Part shown: positions 50,979-61,289 of the stretch, piece after piece
Layout: each line of letters begins with the position of its first letter
How positions within the stretch are numbered: position 1 is the stretch's first letter
Source: an uncultured Massilia sp.
GTDB taxonomy: Bacteria > Pseudomonadota > Gammaproteobacteria > Burkholderiales > Burkholderiaceae
Assembly (NCBI GenBank): GCA_946481275.1
Contig: CAMLMV010000018.1
Span: 60,374-124,373 of the forward strand
Reading direction: 5' to 3'
DNA length: 64,000 nt
The notes under the pieces: model-generated
Databases searched by the model: none
Told to the model about the DNA's origin: nothing
Seen by the model: the letters and a program-made list of their open reading frames with translations, nothing else
Made by a program: the position numbers and the translations under genes

Positions 50979-51822
50979 AGAACGCGCCCTGGCGTTCCGC
51001 TGCGGCGACGCGGCGCTGGTCGGGATCGCGTCGGTGCCGGCGGCGGCGTGTACGCGCGGCGTGCTGGTCGTCGTCGGCGGACCGCAATACCGTGTCGGCA
51101 GCCACCGCCAGTTCGCCCTGCTGGCGCGCCACCTGGCGGAACACGGCATCGCCGCCATGCGCTTCGATTACCGTGGCATGGGCGACAGCGACGGCGAGGA
51201 ACGCGATTTCGAAGCGATCCAGGACGACATCCGCGCCGCGCTCGACGCCTTCATCGAGGCCGTGCCGGGCCTGGCCGAGGTCGTGCTGTGGGGCCTGTGC
51301 GACGGCGCGTCGGCGGCCGCGATGTATGCGCCGGGCGATGCGCGCGTGCGCGGCCTCGTGCTGCTGAACCCCTGGGTGCGCACGGACGACGGCGTCGCCC
51401 GCACGACGCTGAAACACCATTACCGCGACCGCCTGCGCGACCCGGCATTCTGGCGCAAGCTGGCGCGTGGACAGTTCGACTACGCGGGCTCGCTCGCGTC
51501 GATGCTGAAACTCGTGCGCACCGCGTTCGCGGGGCGCCCGGCGTCGGAAGATGGACCGGCCCCGCTGCCCGAGCGCATGCGCCAGGGCCTGCACGGGTTC
51601 CAGGGCCACACCCTGCTCGTGATCGGCGGCGCCGACCTGACGGGCCGCGAATTCTGCGACGTGGCCGCCTCGACGCCGGCCTGGAAACGCCTCCTCGCCG
51701 CGCCGCGCGTGACGTGGCGCCGCCTCGAGGACGCCGACCACACGTTTTCGCGCCGCGCGTGGCGCGACCAGGTGGCCGAGTGGACCCGCGAATGGGTCAA
51801 GGCTTTGCCAGGCACTCCGTAA
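50968..51822 (+). CDS. XrtA-associated hydrolase 1 (alpha/beta fold)
   Basis: 284 residues, alpha/beta-hydrolase fold with GIASVPAAACTRGVLVVVGGPQYRVGSH and RFDYRGMGDSDGEERDFEA. The nucleophile elbow is GLCDGAS, putting a Cys where Ser is usual; the late His is in EDADHTFS. It could be a thioesterase/hydrolase working on ACP- or CoA-bound intermediates of the module. Partner of hydrolase 2; the two overlap by 11 nt. The 3' end overlaps the convergent beta-helix gene by 26 nt. Confidence 0.88.
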   Translation: MSYEERALAFRCGDAALVGIASVPAAACTRGVLVVVGGPQYRVGSHRQFALLARHLAEHGIAAMRFDYRGMGDSDGEERDFEAIQDDIRAALDAFIEAVPGLAEVVLWGLCDGASAAAMYAPGDARVRGLVLLNPWVRTDDGVARTTLKHHYRDRLRDPAFWRKLARGQFDYAGSLASMLKLVRTAFAGRPASEDGPAPLPERMRQGLHGFQGHTLLVIGGADLTGREFCDVAASTPAWKRLLAAPRVTWRRLEDADHTFSRRAWRDQVAEWTREWVKALPGTP

Positions 51823-53245
51823 AGCGGGCAAACGCCCCATACACGGCGGGCGTGGCCCGTTTGGTGCCGCACAGGTCGAGCGCCCCCGCCGGCCGTTCTT
51901 CCTCGTCCGCTTCGGCGCGCAGCGGCGCACCGTCGCGCCACGTAAAATCGCCGGCTTCGGGCGCCCGGAACAGGCCGCGCACGGGGTGGCTGCCCAGGTA
52001 GGCGCGCCACAACGGCGTCGCGCGGTTGTCGCCCAGGTGCACGATGCCGCCGTCGCGCCCGCGGATCGGTCCGTCGACGAGGTTGCCGTCCACTTGCGCG
52101 CTGCTGGCCGGATAGCGCACGTCGATGCCCGTCGTGTCGATGAGCGTGTTGTCGAAGACCTTGCTCCCCGCCGCTTCGTTCAGGTAGATGCCCGCATCGG
52201 AACAGCCGACGATCAGGTTGGCGCGCACGGTGCTGCCCTCCTGTTCCGTGATGCAGCGGCCGTCGCGGCAGAATTCCGCGCCCGTGCCGCCGCCGCCCAG
52301 CGACAGCCCGACGCGCTGACCCGGCAGGCCGCGCAACACCTGCTCGCACCACACGACGTTGCGCTCGAAGACGTTGTTCCTGCCGGCGCCCTTGGCATAG
52401 GCGCCGTAGCTGACCTGGTTGCCTTCGCCCTTGACGAAGTCGGTGATCAGGTTCGCGCGCACCGTCCAGCCGCTGGCCGTCACGATGTCGATCGGCGTCA
52501 CCGGCTTCGTGGTCGTGCGCACGTGCGTGGCGGTCAGGGTCGTGTGCTCGATCAGGCCGTCGTCCGGGAAGCGTCCGCCGGACGCGTTGATCTTGAAGTG
52601 CGCGTTGAAGTCGCGGATCGTGTTGTTGACGCTCGCGAAGTGGTGGCCGTCGCCGACGATGTGGAAGGCGTGTTCGCAATCGTCGTCGGCCGGGCACGTG
52701 CCGTCGATGTTCAGGTTTTCGAAGCGCCAGTACGGCGCGCCGACGACGAAGCCCTCGAGCGTCTGGAGTTCGATGTGCACGGTGCCCGGCTGGGCCGCGC
52801 GCACGACGATGGGCGCATCGGCGCGGCCGGCACGCGGCACGTTGATGCCCTTGCCCTGGAACCGGTAGGTGCCCGGCGCCAGCGTGATGACGTCGCCCGG
52901 GGACGCCTGCAGCAGCGCCGCACGCAAGGCCTCGGGCGTCGCGACCTGGATGCCGGCGCCGTCCTGGCCGGCGGGCCGCGGCTGGGCGCCCGCCACGAGC
53001 GCGAGCCGCGCCGGCGCCGCGTCGGCGCTGCCGCGGTCGAGCGACGTCAGGATCGCGGCGACGCGGCGGCCCGTGTGCTCGATGAGCGGATTGTGGCCGC
53101 TGCTGCGCTTTTCGATGTACGGCGCGAGCGTGCGGGGCGCGCGGCCGACGTGGTCGATGGCGGCCAGCAGGGCGCCGCCCGACACGACGGCGAGCACGCC
53201 TGCGGCCAGCAGGCCGCGGCGCGCGAGCTTTGCCGCCGCGCTCAC
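51797..53245 (-). CDS. Exported right-handed beta-helix protein
   Basis: 482 residues starting at GTG 53245, whose bases overlap the stop codon of prsR (GTGA). An N-terminal hydrophobic segment (RRGLLAAGVLAVVSGGALLAAI) anchors or exports it. The body shows parallel beta-helix repeats (GTYRFQGKGINVPRAG; FRFENLNIDGTC-like WRFENLNIDGTC; STVRANLIVGCSDAGIYLNEAAGSKVFDNTLIDTTGIDV). Such folds are common in polysaccharide lyases and epimerases, so it may trim or modify the polymer in the periplasm. Catalytic residues are not recognised. Confidence 0.78.
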   Translation of the reverse strand: MSAAAKLARRGLLAAGVLAVVSGGALLAAIDHVGRAPRTLAPYIEKRSSGHNPLIEHTGRRVAAILTSLDRGSADAAPARLALVAGAQPRPAGQDGAGIQVATPEALRAALLQASPGDVITLAPGTYRFQGKGINVPRAGRADAPIVVRAAQPGTVHIELQTLEGFVVGAPYWRFENLNIDGTCPADDDCEHAFHIVGDGHHFASVNNTIRDFNAHFKINASGGRFPDDGLIEHTTLTATHVRTTTKPVTPIDIVTASGWTVRANLITDFVKGEGNQVSYGAYAKGAGRNNVFERNVVWCEQVLRGLPGQRVGLSLGGGGTGAEFCRDGRCITEQEGSTVRANLIVGCSDAGIYLNEAAGSKVFDNTLIDTTGIDVRYPASSAQVDGNLVDGPIRGRDGGIVHLGDNRATPLWRAYLGSHPVRGLFRAPEAGDFTWRDGAPLRAEADEEERPAGALDLCGTKRATPAVYGAFARFTECLAKP

Positions 53246-54603
53246 GCGCTGGCCTTGATGCCGTGGCGTCCCATCAGGTCGTACAGGGTGGGCCGGCTGA
53301 CGCCCAGCATTTCCGACGCCTTGACGATGTTCCCGTCCGTGCGCGCCAGCGCGCGGGCGATGGCCTTGTACTCGGCTTCGTCGCGCACCTGGCGCAGGTT
53401 CAGCGGCTCTTCCTCGGCGACCGTGTCGGGCAGGCCGAGATCGTCGGCGACGATGGTGTTCGCATCGGCCATGATGACGGCGCGCTTGATGCAGTTTTCC
53501 ATCTCGCGCACGTTGCCGGGCCATTGGTAGGCTTCGATCGCGGCCAGCGCGTCCGGCGCGAAGTGCAGCGACGCGCGCGACTCCTGCGTGCAGAACTTGT
53601 TCTTGAAGTGATGGGCCAGCAGCGCGGCGTCGCCCTCGCGCTGGCGCAGCGGCGGGATCGTCACGACGATTTCCGACAGGCGGTAATACAGGTCTTCGCG
53701 GAAGCGGCCCTGTGCGCACAAGTCCTTCAGCTTCTGGTGCGTCGCGCAGACGATGCGCACGTCGACGGGGATCTCTTCGTGGCCGCCGATGCGCTCGATG
53801 ACGCGCTCCTGCAGGAAGCGCAGCAGCTTGGCCTGCAGCGCCATCGGCAGGTCGCCGACCTCGTCGAGGAAGAACGTGCCGCCGTGGGCCAGCTCCACCT
53901 TGCCCTTGGTCTGCTTGGCCGCGCCCGTGAAGGCGCCTTTTTCGTAGCCGAACAACTCGCTCTCGAGCAGGTTTTCCGGAATCGCCGCGCAGTTGATCGC
54001 CATGAAGCGCTCCTTCGCGCGCGGCGACAGCGCGTGGATGGCGCGCGCCAGCACTTCCTTGCCGGTACCGGATTCGCCCAGCAGCATGACGGACGCGGAC
54101 GTCGGCGCCACCTTCTCGATGGTGCGGCACACCTTGAGCATGCCCGGGTCGCGCGAGATCACGCCGGCCAGCGGCGAATCGGCCTGCGACTGCTGCATGC
54201 GGCGGTTTTCCTGCTGCAGGTTGTGCAGGAAGAAGGCGCGCTGGATCACGAGGTTCAGCACTTCCGGATCGACCGGCTTCTGGTGGAAATCGTAGGCGCC
54301 CATGCCGATCGCCTTGACGGCGTTGGCATGGTCCTGGTTGCCCGTCAGGACGATCACGCGCGTGTCCGGCGCGAGCGCCAGGATCTGCTGCAAAGTGGCC
54401 AGGCCTTCGGTCGAGCCGTCCGGATCGGGCGGCAGGCCCAGGTCCATCGTGCAGACGGCCGGCTCGTGGCGGCGGATCTGCGCCAGCGCCGCCTCGCGGT
54501 CGCCGGCCACCGCCACGTCGTACGCGTCCAGGCTCCAGCGCAGCTGCTTCTGCAGGCCCGGATCGTCTTCGATGATCAACAGCTTGGGTTTTTGTTGGGT
54601 CAT
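53242..54603 (-). CDS. prsR: PrsR: sigma-54-dependent response regulator
   Basis: 453 residues. Receiver domain with phospho-acceptor Asp54 (TMDLGLPP), then the AAA+ sigma-54 activation domain with Walker [17 protein letters not shown], the sigma-54 contact motif GAFTGA ([12 protein letters not shown]), and a C-terminal Fis-type HTH ([21 protein letters not shown]). This is the NtrC-family regulator of exosortase A loci. It should activate the -24/-12 promoters found at 14.35, 19.11 and 21.01 kb. Its start is 11 nt from prsK. Confidence 0.95.
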   Translation of the reverse strand: MTQQKPKLLIIEDDPGLQKQLRWSLDAYDVAVAGDREAALAQIRRHEPAVCTMDLGLPPDPDGSTEGLATLQQILALAPDTRVIVLTGNQDHANAVKAIGMGAYDFHQKPVDPEVLNLVIQRAFFLHNLQQENRRMQQSQADSPLAGVISRDPGMLKVCRTIEKVAPTSASVMLLGESGTGKEVLARAIHALSPRAKERFMAINCAAIPENLLESELFGYEKGAFTGAAKQTKGKVELAHGGTFFLDEVGDLPMALQAKLLRFLQERVIERIGGHEEIPVDVRIVCATHQKLKDLCAQGRFREDLYYRLSEIVVTIPPLRQREGDAALLAHHFKNKFCTQESRASLHFAPDALAAIEAYQWPGNVREMENCIKRAVIMADANTIVADDLGLPDTVAEEEPLNLRQVRDEAEYKAIARALARTDGNIVKASEMLGVSRPTLYDLMGRHGIKASA

Positions 54604-54614
54604 GGTGTCTTCTT

Positions 54615-56729
54615 TCAGGCGATCGTCGCGGCGGCCGCGACGCGGTGCAGCGGCAGGACGACCTTGAATGTAGTGCCGATGCCGGGTTGGCTGGTCACTT
54701 CCAGCGCCCCGCCCAGCTCATTGATGTATTCGCGGCTCTCGAACACGCCGATGCCCATGCCGGCCGACTTGGTCGAGTCGAACGGCTTGAACAGGCGCTC
54801 GCGGATGAATTCTTCCGTCATGCCTTCGCCGGTATCCGTGATCTCGACCTCGACGGCGTGCTCGCGCCCGTCGGCCGGCGGCGCCACGCGGACCATCACG
54901 TTGCCGTCGCGCGGCGTCGCCTCGATCGCGTTCTGGATCAGGTGGCCAAGCACGCGCTCCAGGCGCTCGCGGTCGGCCAGCACCCGCAGGCCCGCCTGCT
55001 CGACGAGCAGTTGCGGATGCGGTTCGAACGCGCTCTTGAGGGCCAGCGCCTGGCGCACGACGTCGTCGACGGCCAGCGGCTGCGGCTTGTCGGCATTCTC
55101 GCTGCGCGACAGCTTCTGCAGCAGCAGCTTCATCTTCTGCACGGAGTGGTTCAGCGTCTCCAGCATGTCGCGCTGGAACTCGGGGTTGTCCTTGTGCTTT
55201 TCCGCGTTCGCGTTCATCAGCGACAGCTGGGCGACGAGGTTCTTCAGGTCGTGCACGACGAACGTCGACATGCGGTTGAACGACTCGAACTGGCGCGCCA
55301 CCATCAGCGCGTTGGCCGCGTCTTCCTGCGCCAGGTAGCTGGCGGCCTGGCTGCCGGCGATCTCCAGCAGGTCGATGATTTCCCAGTTGAGTTTCACCGG
55401 GCTGCGCGCGCGCTGCAGCACGACGAAGCCGAACAGTTTTTCCTGCAGCATCAGCGGCACGACGAGCCAGCGGCGCGGGGCGTCCAGCAGCCACTCGGGC
55501 AAGGCGAGACCTTCGTATTTGTCGGGGCGCGCGACGTACTCGTCGACGTCGACCACCCACTGGGTGCTTTCCAAAAAGCGGCAGAACGGCGAGTTGGCCG
55601 GCTCGCTCACGTGGGTGTCGGCCGTCGGCCAGCCCGCCTTGACGGTGAAGCGGCCGCCGGCATCGCGCTGCCACAGCGTGCCGCCGGGGCATTCGACGAG
55701 GACGGCCAGCGCCTGGATCGCGCGCTCGCCCAGGTTCGGGCCGCGCTCGGACAGCGTGCGCGTAAACCGCATCCATTCTTCGCGGTAGTCGTAGTTGTAG
55801 CGGTAGAAGTGCTTGCTGATCGATACCTTCAGCCAGGAGCGCGCCGTGCCGGAGAACAGGATCACGGCCAGCAGGGAGATGGCGCCGAACAGGAAGCCGG
55901 TCTGCATCACCGTGCCCCAGCTGCCGCCCACGTAGCGCAGGTAATAGCCGACCGACCCCATGGCCAGCAGGTAGATCGCGGAACCGAACAGCGCGGCCGA
56001 ATGGAAGACGACGCGGCGCGACACGGCGAACGACGTCGTCCACGACTTGCGGCGCGTGATCGACAGCGCGATCAGCGGCACGGTCAGCGCGTTGACGAAA
56101 CCGCGCGCCGTCCACAGGTCGGCGCTCAGTTTGCGGAACAGCAGCGCGTTGCTGTACATGTAGAGGTCGTAGGCGAACATGCCGCCGATGCCCAGGCAGG
56201 CGAACTTGATCGCCCAGCGCTCCTCGATGGTCTTGTTGCGGTAGACCTGCTCGACGAGCAGCATCCCGTACACGGACAGGCCGACGTAGCCGATCAGGAT
56301 GGGCAGGCCGAGCGCGGGCAGGAATTCCTGGTTCCAGTGGGCGAAGCCCACGCCGGACAGCAGTACCAGGTAGACGCATCCCGCCGCCAGCAGCGCCGGA
56401 CGCGGCGCGGGGAAGCGTCCGAGGATCAGGCGTGCCGGCGTGCCGTCCGCCGCGCTGTGCCAGTGGCCGAGCAGGGCCACGAGGAACAGCGACCAGGCGC
56501 CGTCGCGCAGCACTTCGAGCGCGGCCGTGCCCGTGTTCCACAGGATCTCCCGGGTCGCATCCAGCGCCAGCGCCGCGGCCCACGCGGCCGTCGCGAGGCA
56601 GGCGGTACCGAGCGTGCCGCGCTGGGCACGGCCGCGCCAGCCCGACAGGACCGACAGGCCCAGTGCGAGGAAGCCGATGGCGGCCAGTGCGTAGCTGGAG
56701 ACAGCGATATTGATCACGTTACTGGGCAC
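54615..56729 (-). CDS. prsK: PrsK: membrane sensor histidine kinase
   Basis: 704 residues, GTG start at 56729. About eight membrane helices occupy the first 300 residues, followed by a GAF-like domain (about 305-470), an H-box FVVHDLKNLVAQLSLMN (His493) and a HATPase domain with an N-box (LGHLIQNAIEATP) and G-boxes (ITDTGEGMTEEFI; GMGIGVFESREYINELGG). The sensor kinase for PrsR, encoded next to it. The signal is unknown. Full length for PrsK. Confidence 0.95.
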   Translation of the reverse strand: MPSNVINIAVSSYALAAIGFLALGLSVLSGWRGRAQRGTLGTACLATAAWAAALALDATREILWNTGTAALEVLRDGAWSLFLVALLGHWHSAADGTPARLILGRFPAPRPALLAAGCVYLVLLSGVGFAHWNQEFLPALGLPILIGYVGLSVYGMLLVEQVYRNKTIEERWAIKFACLGIGGMFAYDLYMYSNALLFRKLSADLWTARGFVNALTVPLIALSITRRKSWTTSFAVSRRVVFHSAALFGSAIYLLAMGSVGYYLRYVGGSWGTVMQTGFLFGAISLLAVILFSGTARSWLKVSISKHFYRYNYDYREEWMRFTRTLSERGPNLGERAIQALAVLVECPGGTLWQRDAGGRFTVKAGWPTADTHVSEPANSPFCRFLESTQWVVDVDEYVARPDKYEGLALPEWLLDAPRRWLVVPLMLQEKLFGFVVLQRARSPVKLNWEIIDLLEIAGSQAASYLAQEDAANALMVARQFESFNRMSTFVVHDLKNLVAQLSLMNANAEKHKDNPEFQRDMLETLNHSVQKMKLLLQKLSRSENADKPQPLAVDDVVRQALALKSAFEPHPQLLVEQAGLRVLADRERLERVLGHLIQNAIEATPRDGNVMVRVAPPADGREHAVEVEITDTGEGMTEEFIRERLFKPFDSTKSAGMGIGVFESREYINELGGALEVTSQPGIGTTFKVVLPLHRVAAAATIA

Positions 56730-56783
56730 GATTCGGTGGACATCCGCGGCCGGCCGGCATGGCGCCGGCGGCCGCGGGGAACG

Positions 56784-58190
56784 TCAGCGTCCGCTGCGGA
56801 ACAGGACGACCTTCAGGGTATCGATCAGGATCAGGACGTCCAGGAACAGGCTGTTGTTCTTCACGTAGTACAGATCGTACTGCAGCTTCTGCAGCGCGTC
56901 CTCGGCCGAGGAGCCGTAGCCGTAGCGCACCTGGGCCCAGCCGGTAATGCCCGGCTTGACGCTGTGGCGCACGTTGTAATACGGGACCACTTCGATCAGC
57001 TGGTCGACGAAGTACTGGCGCTCCGGGCGCGGGCCCACGAACGACATGTCGCCCTTGAGCACGTTGAGCACCTGCGGCAGCTCGTCGATACGCGTCTTGC
57101 GCATGAAATTGCCGACGCGCGTGATGCGCGGGTCGTTCTTCTGCGCCCATTGCGGCTTGCCGCCCTTTTCCGCGTCGGTGCGCATGCTGCGGAATTTGTG
57201 GACGAAGAACGCGGCGCCGTCCTTGCCGACCCGCTCCTGCGAATAGAACACGGGGCCGCGGTCTTCCAGCTTGACGGCCAGCGCCGCCAGCAGCATCAGC
57301 GGGAGCGTCAGCACCATGATGATCAGGCTGCAGACGATGTCGAAGCTGCGCTTCATGAACGTGCGCACGAAGCTCTGGTCGAAGCCGCCGCCGAACACGA
57401 GCCACGACGGTTGCAGCGAGTCGACGCGGATCTGGCAGGTCTCGCGCTCGAAGAAGGTGGCGGCGTCCGTCACCTTGAAGCCTTGCAGCTTGCACTCGAG
57501 AAGATCCTTGATCGGGAAGCCGCCGCGGCGGTTCTGCACGGAGACGACGATCTCCTCGACGTTGTACTGGCGCGCCAGCGCGACGAGCGATTCGCCCTCG
57601 CGCGACTTCAGGAGACTGGTCGACGGCACGCACAGTTCCTCGGTCGGCGTCGGCACGAAGCCGGCGATGTTGTAGCGGTGGTAGCTGGTGCTCTGCATCG
57701 CCAGGTCGCTGCATTCCTTGGCGAGCGGGCCGCTGCCAAGGAACAGGATGCGGGTTTCCAGGAAGCGCAGCTCGGACGACTTGAAGAACACCATGCGCGC
57801 CAGGAAGATCCCGCCGGCGGCGATACCGAACACGAGCGCCATGATGCCGCGGCCGAAATACAGGTCCGGCGCCACGTAGAACACCAGCGTCAGGATCAGG
57901 AAGCCCATCAGGAACGAGGGCATCAGCTTCATGAAGAACGGATGGCGCAGGCCTTCGTTGAAGTCGAGCTGGTACATGCCCATTGCGCTCATGCTGAAGA
58001 TGATCGCGGCGGTAAAGGCGATGGCGGATGTAAAGAAGTGATGGTCGAGGCTGGGCAGGGACGCGTTCTGGCCCAGTTCCATGAATCGCACCGTCGCGCC
58101 GATGTAGGCTGCGCCAAGCAGCACCAACACTTCGACGAACAGCAGGACGAATACGATCTTCGACACATAGTGATTAGAAATCCTAAGCAC
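56784..58190 (-). CDS. XrtA-associated initiating sugar transferase (polyprenyl glycosylphosphotransferase)
   Basis: 468 residues, GTG start at 58190 with GGAGG at 58196-58200. Four to five membrane helices, a soluble Rossmann-like middle domain, one more helix (SFDIVCSLIIMVLTLPLMLLAA) and the catalytic sugar transferase domain (PVFYSQERVGKDG, KFRSMRTDAE, RKTRIDELPQVLNVLKGDMSFVGPRPER). It transfers a sugar-1-phosphate to undecaprenyl phosphate and so starts the repeat unit. It is followed by prsK and prsR on the same strand. Confidence 0.94.
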   Translation of the reverse strand: MLRISNHYVSKIVFVLLFVEVLVLLGAAYIGATVRFMELGQNASLPSLDHHFFTSAIAFTAAIIFSMSAMGMYQLDFNEGLRHPFFMKLMPSFLMGFLILTLVFYVAPDLYFGRGIMALVFGIAAGGIFLARMVFFKSSELRFLETRILFLGSGPLAKECSDLAMQSTSYHRYNIAGFVPTPTEELCVPSTSLLKSREGESLVALARQYNVEEIVVSVQNRRGGFPIKDLLECKLQGFKVTDAATFFERETCQIRVDSLQPSWLVFGGGFDQSFVRTFMKRSFDIVCSLIIMVLTLPLMLLAALAVKLEDRGPVFYSQERVGKDGAAFFVHKFRSMRTDAEKGGKPQWAQKNDPRITRVGNFMRKTRIDELPQVLNVLKGDMSFVGPRPERQYFVDQLIEVVPYYNVRHSVKPGITGWAQVRYGYGSSAEDALQKLQYDLYYVKNNSLFLDVLILIDTLKVVLFRSGR

Positions 58191-58248
58191 AATTGCCTCC
58201 GGTGTAGCTGTTATTGCTGACTTTCACAACCAATGGTTGAACCGGGAG

Positions 58249-58260
58249 ACGCGTACGCGT
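58249..58260. repeat. 12-bp palindrome ACGCGTACGCGT upstream of the sugar transferase gene
   Basis: Two tandem ACGCGT units form a perfect 12-bp palindrome about 60 nt upstream of the GTG start. It could be an operator; no regulator is assigned. Confidence 0.3.
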
Positions 58261-58395
58261 TCCCAAAAGTTTTTGACTCAAGGAAATTAGATAGGGCCAA
58301 GAATAGCCAGGAACTGTCATTGTCATCATTGCATGCAAAACGGCAAGGCTCGAAGTCCAAGCGGCCTGCCCTCGGCACGACCCATCGAATAGTCA

Positions 58396-58419
58396 CGGCA
58401 TCCGCAGTTGCGGATGCCG
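58396..58419. repeat. Hairpin CGGCATCCGCA/TGCGGATGCCG downstream of the dehydrogenase gene
   Basis: Perfect 11-bp arms with a 2-nt gap (effectively 10 bp with a 4-nt loop), 9 nt past the stop of the minus-strand dehydrogenase. No T-run follows on the minus strand, so termination, if any, would be weak or factor-dependent; RNA-end protection is possible. Confidence 0.6.
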
Positions 58420-58427
58420 GCGATACA

Positions 58428-59717
<1,290 letters not shown>

Positions 59718-60048
59718 ATTGATTCCGTTCCGCTTGGTTGCTATTACGATAACTTTGAGTCAGCACGGAAAACGCCTGCCCGCTCGACGAGTCACCTCGT
59801 CGTGCCGCCAACGGCGCCTTGCGCCATCGTCGTTTGCAGACCAACGTTCACATCGTGGGAGCCCATCTGATTTTCACGAATCCTCACCGCCGTGCTGATG
59901 AGATAATAACATTTTATCGATTACAAGTTAGCAACAAGACATACCGTGCGCATGAATCGAAACGCTCCGAGAACAGCAGAATAAGTGGCTGCGGTCAAAA
60001 CAGGCAAGCACTACCTTGTCTTGACGCTCCGGAGTGTTGTAAGCATGG
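59718..60048. other. 331-bp intergenic region upstream of the dehydrogenase gene
   Basis: It separates the GT2 gene from the dehydrogenase on the minus strand. It holds a 7-bp hairpin CGACGAG-TCAC-CTCGTCG (59785-59802) and an AT-rich stretch around 59895-59940. No convincing -35/-10 or sigma-54 pair and no coding frame are seen. Confidence 0.5.
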
Positions 60049-61032
60049 TTATTGAACGCCCGTAACTTGTCGTAATGTTATGCTTCCCGGGTATGCAGTG
60101 CCGCTAGAGGTCTCGAGATCGAGGAAGGCGGCGCGCCCGGTTTTGCTGCGTTCGCGGTTGGCAGCGATGGCCGCCTTGTCGATGCCGGCCAGCAGGCGGA
60201 TCTTGGCCAGCTGCAGCTTGACATCGTGAATATTCACGCGCGCCAGCGCATAGCCGAGGTGGGCGAACACCGACACCCACTCGCGGCCGAAGGAGAACTG
60301 CGTGTTCGGGTTCGAGCTGCGTGCGATGACTTCGCGGCGGAAGGTTTCGCCCGATTCGAAGAATTTGCTGGGCGGACGCTGTTCGCGGTCGTGATAGATG
60401 CGCGCCGTGGGCAGGACGCCGAGTTTCAGCTTGTGGAACTGCAGGCGCTGCGTGTAATTGTCGTCCTCGCCGTAATGGAAGAACGACGGGCTGAAGCCGC
60501 CCACCTTTTCCAGGCATGCGCGCGTCACCAGCCAGGCGGCGGCATTCACGAAGCCGACGTCGTACACGTCCTTCACCCGGCCGAGGTAGATGTCCGAGTA
60601 CAGGCTCCGGCACTTGTTCGGCCCGATGTAATTCGAAAAACCGTAATCGAGGCCGTCACCGGCGCCGTTCAGGTGCATCGGGCTGATGACGCCGTACGCG
60701 GGATGTCGCTGGTGGGCCTCGACGAGTTTCTGCACCGCGTCCGGATCGATCCAGGCGTCCTGGTTGAGCAGGAAGACATAATCCGCGCCGCGCTGGTACG
60801 CCAGCTCCATGCCGATGTTGTTGGCCTTGCCGAACCCGTGGTTCTTTCCGGTATCGACGACCTCCACTTCCGGATACTCGGCCGCGATGCGCGCCAGCGT
60901 GTCGTCCTTCGATCCGTTGTCGATCACGATCGTGTGCAGCGGCACGGTCGACTTGCGCAGGCTCGAAAAGCACGGGGTCACCCACTTGGATCCGTTGTAG
61001 GTCACTATGACCACAAAAACCTTGGCGCTCAT
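60049..61032 (-). CDS. Glycosyltransferase family 2
   Basis: 327 residues from ATG 61032 (GAGG about 7 nt upstream). GT-A fold: FVVIVTYNGSKWV start, DNGSKDDTL, LLNQDAWIDPDAVQKLV with the D-x-D-type metal site, and KVGGFSPSFFHYGEDDNYTQRL. This is the rhamnosyl/dTDP-sugar-like branch of GT2, but the sugar is unknown. It lies next to the tRNA fragment and is the last gene of the polysaccharide region; the island begins beyond it. Confidence 0.85.
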   Translation of the reverse strand: MSAKVFVVIVTYNGSKWVTPCFSSLRKSTVPLHTIVIDNGSKDDTLARIAAEYPEVEVVDTGKNHGFGKANNIGMELAYQRGADYVFLLNQDAWIDPDAVQKLVEAHQRHPAYGVISPMHLNGAGDGLDYGFSNYIGPNKCRSLYSDIYLGRVKDVYDVGFVNAAAWLVTRACLEKVGGFSPSFFHYGEDDNYTQRLQFHKLKLGVLPTARIYHDREQRPPSKFFESGETFRREVIARSSNPNTQFSFGREWVSVFAHLGYALARVNIHDVKLQLAKIRLLAGIDKAAIAANRERSKTGRAAFLDLETSSGTAYPGSITLRQVTGVQ

Positions 61033-61144
61033 CGTCGTCCTCTTTGAAATGACTGGAAAATCTGCTGCAAGGTCGAATGTTGACACATTTGCAGCAAATC
61101 CGAAAGGAAACGGAGCTGTCGCGTGCGGGGAGAGGAAGAAGGCA

Positions 61145-61192
61145 TGGCGCGGCTGGCGGGGATCGAACCCACGACCCTTGGCTTCGGAGGCC
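61145..61192 (-). pseudogene. 3' half of tRNA-Arg(CCG), disrupted; attachment site
   Basis: Read on the minus strand this has the anticodon loop CTCCGAA (anticodon CCG at 61185-61187), stem GCCAA, a T-arm GTGGG-TTCGATC-CCCGC and a 3' end GCGCCA. The 5' half is absent: the sequence past 61192 lacks a D-arm and does not fold as tRNA. The break falls in the anticodon stem-loop, where tyrosine integrases commonly recombine. An intact copy is expected at the far end of the island, outside the window. Confidence 0.8.
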
Positions 61193-61240
61193 CAAAATAG
61201 TGCCTTTTTCTAAGCCATTTCTCTAGATATTTCCCATTTA

Positions 61241-61259
61241 TTGGCACAATTTTGGCACA
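61241..61259 (+). repeat. Tandem TTGGCACA direct repeat upstream of the integrase gene
   Basis: TTGGCACA occurs at 61241-61248 and 61252-61259, 11 bp apart (one helical turn), between the tRNA break and the integrase. They may be arm-type integrase binding sites. Confidence 0.4.
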
Positions 61260-61289
61260 CTTACGGCTCAGTCAACAACAGGGCCGTAC

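Noticed and set aside
58187..58200. GG-N10-GC on the minus strand before the initiating sugar transferase
   Set aside because: The GG is part of the GGAGG ribosome-binding site and the GC lies in the first codons, so it cannot be a promoter for this gene.
61145..61220. Intact tRNA-Arg gene
   Set aside because: Only the anticodon loop, T-arm and acceptor 3' strand are present; no D-arm or 5' acceptor strand is found beyond 61192.
61253..61268. TGGCAC with a correctly spaced GC before the integrase gene
   Set aside because: The -12 (CGGCT) is poor, the start site would be 11 nt from the ATG, and TTGGCACA is a tandem repeat better explained as integrase binding sites.
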